From: Bigelowiella natans CCMP2755
Lineage: Eukaryota; Cercozoa; Chlorarachniophyceae
Direction: 5' to 3'
Assembly: GCA_000320545.1 (NCBI GenBank)
Contig: ADNK01001386.1
Span: forward strand, 48,501-112,500
Length of the DNA: 64,000 nt
Positions 63,986 to 64,000 of the stretch are shown here, one piece after another. The notes beneath the pieces are model-generated. The model worked only from the letters and a program-made list of their open reading frames with translations, was not told where the DNA came from and searched no databases. The position numbers and the translations under genes are program-made. The stretch's first letter is position 1, and each line of letters begins with the position of its first letter.

Positions 63986-64000
63986 TGAGATGATGATGTT

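Overview
This is a eukaryotic nuclear window. Coding sequence is broken into many short exons (often 25-120 nt) with canonical GT-AG introns, and those introns are full of microsatellites such as CT/GA, CA/GT, AT, GAT/ATC, TAG/CTA, TTC/GAA and CCT. I rebuilt most genes by hand, joining exons so that splice phase and family motifs both fit. Gene content suggests a photosynthetic protist, probably with a secondary plastid: a violaxanthin de-epoxidase-like protein, and RlmN and GST proteins that begin with signal-peptide-like segments followed by basic, Ser/Arg-rich stretches. The presequences I can read lack the Phe after the signal-cleavage region that is typical of stramenopile, cryptophyte and haptophyte plastid preproteins. 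Together with the high intron density and about 4 kb per gene, this would fit a chlorarachniophyte, but the lineage is only a guess.

Layout: class 3 lipase (+, 239-4099); Ser-rich unknown protein (-, 5419-7646); VDE-like protein (+, 8802-15922); UPF0301/YqgE-AlgH protein (-, 16840-19931); RlmN-type rRNA methyltransferase (-, 20884-24243); type I membrane protein with HxH motifs (+, 24658-28688); GST (-, 29291-31910); PH-like protein (+, 32440-37310); membrane-anchored Gfo/Idh/MocA oxidoreductase (+, 39278-45310); TALE homeodomain protein (-, 45804-47280); GT8 glycosyltransferase (+, 48558-50373); HNH protein (+, 51833-52983); PhyH dioxygenase (-, 54211-56690); pepsin-family aspartic protease (+, 57079-60661); small acidic membrane protein (+, 62020-63046); start of a secreted protein (+, 63797-window end). 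I saw no tRNA, rRNA, CRISPR array or complete transposon.

The genes look like ordinary housekeeping, plastid, lipid and secretory functions; I see no operon-like or single-pathway grouping. The most unusual signal is non-coding. Downstream (3') flanks and convergent intergenic regions carry dense GCTAGCTAG and CATG-type palindromes, and a 14-mer palindrome-like motif recurs exactly in three separate 3' flanks. The short divergent promoter regions have much less of this.
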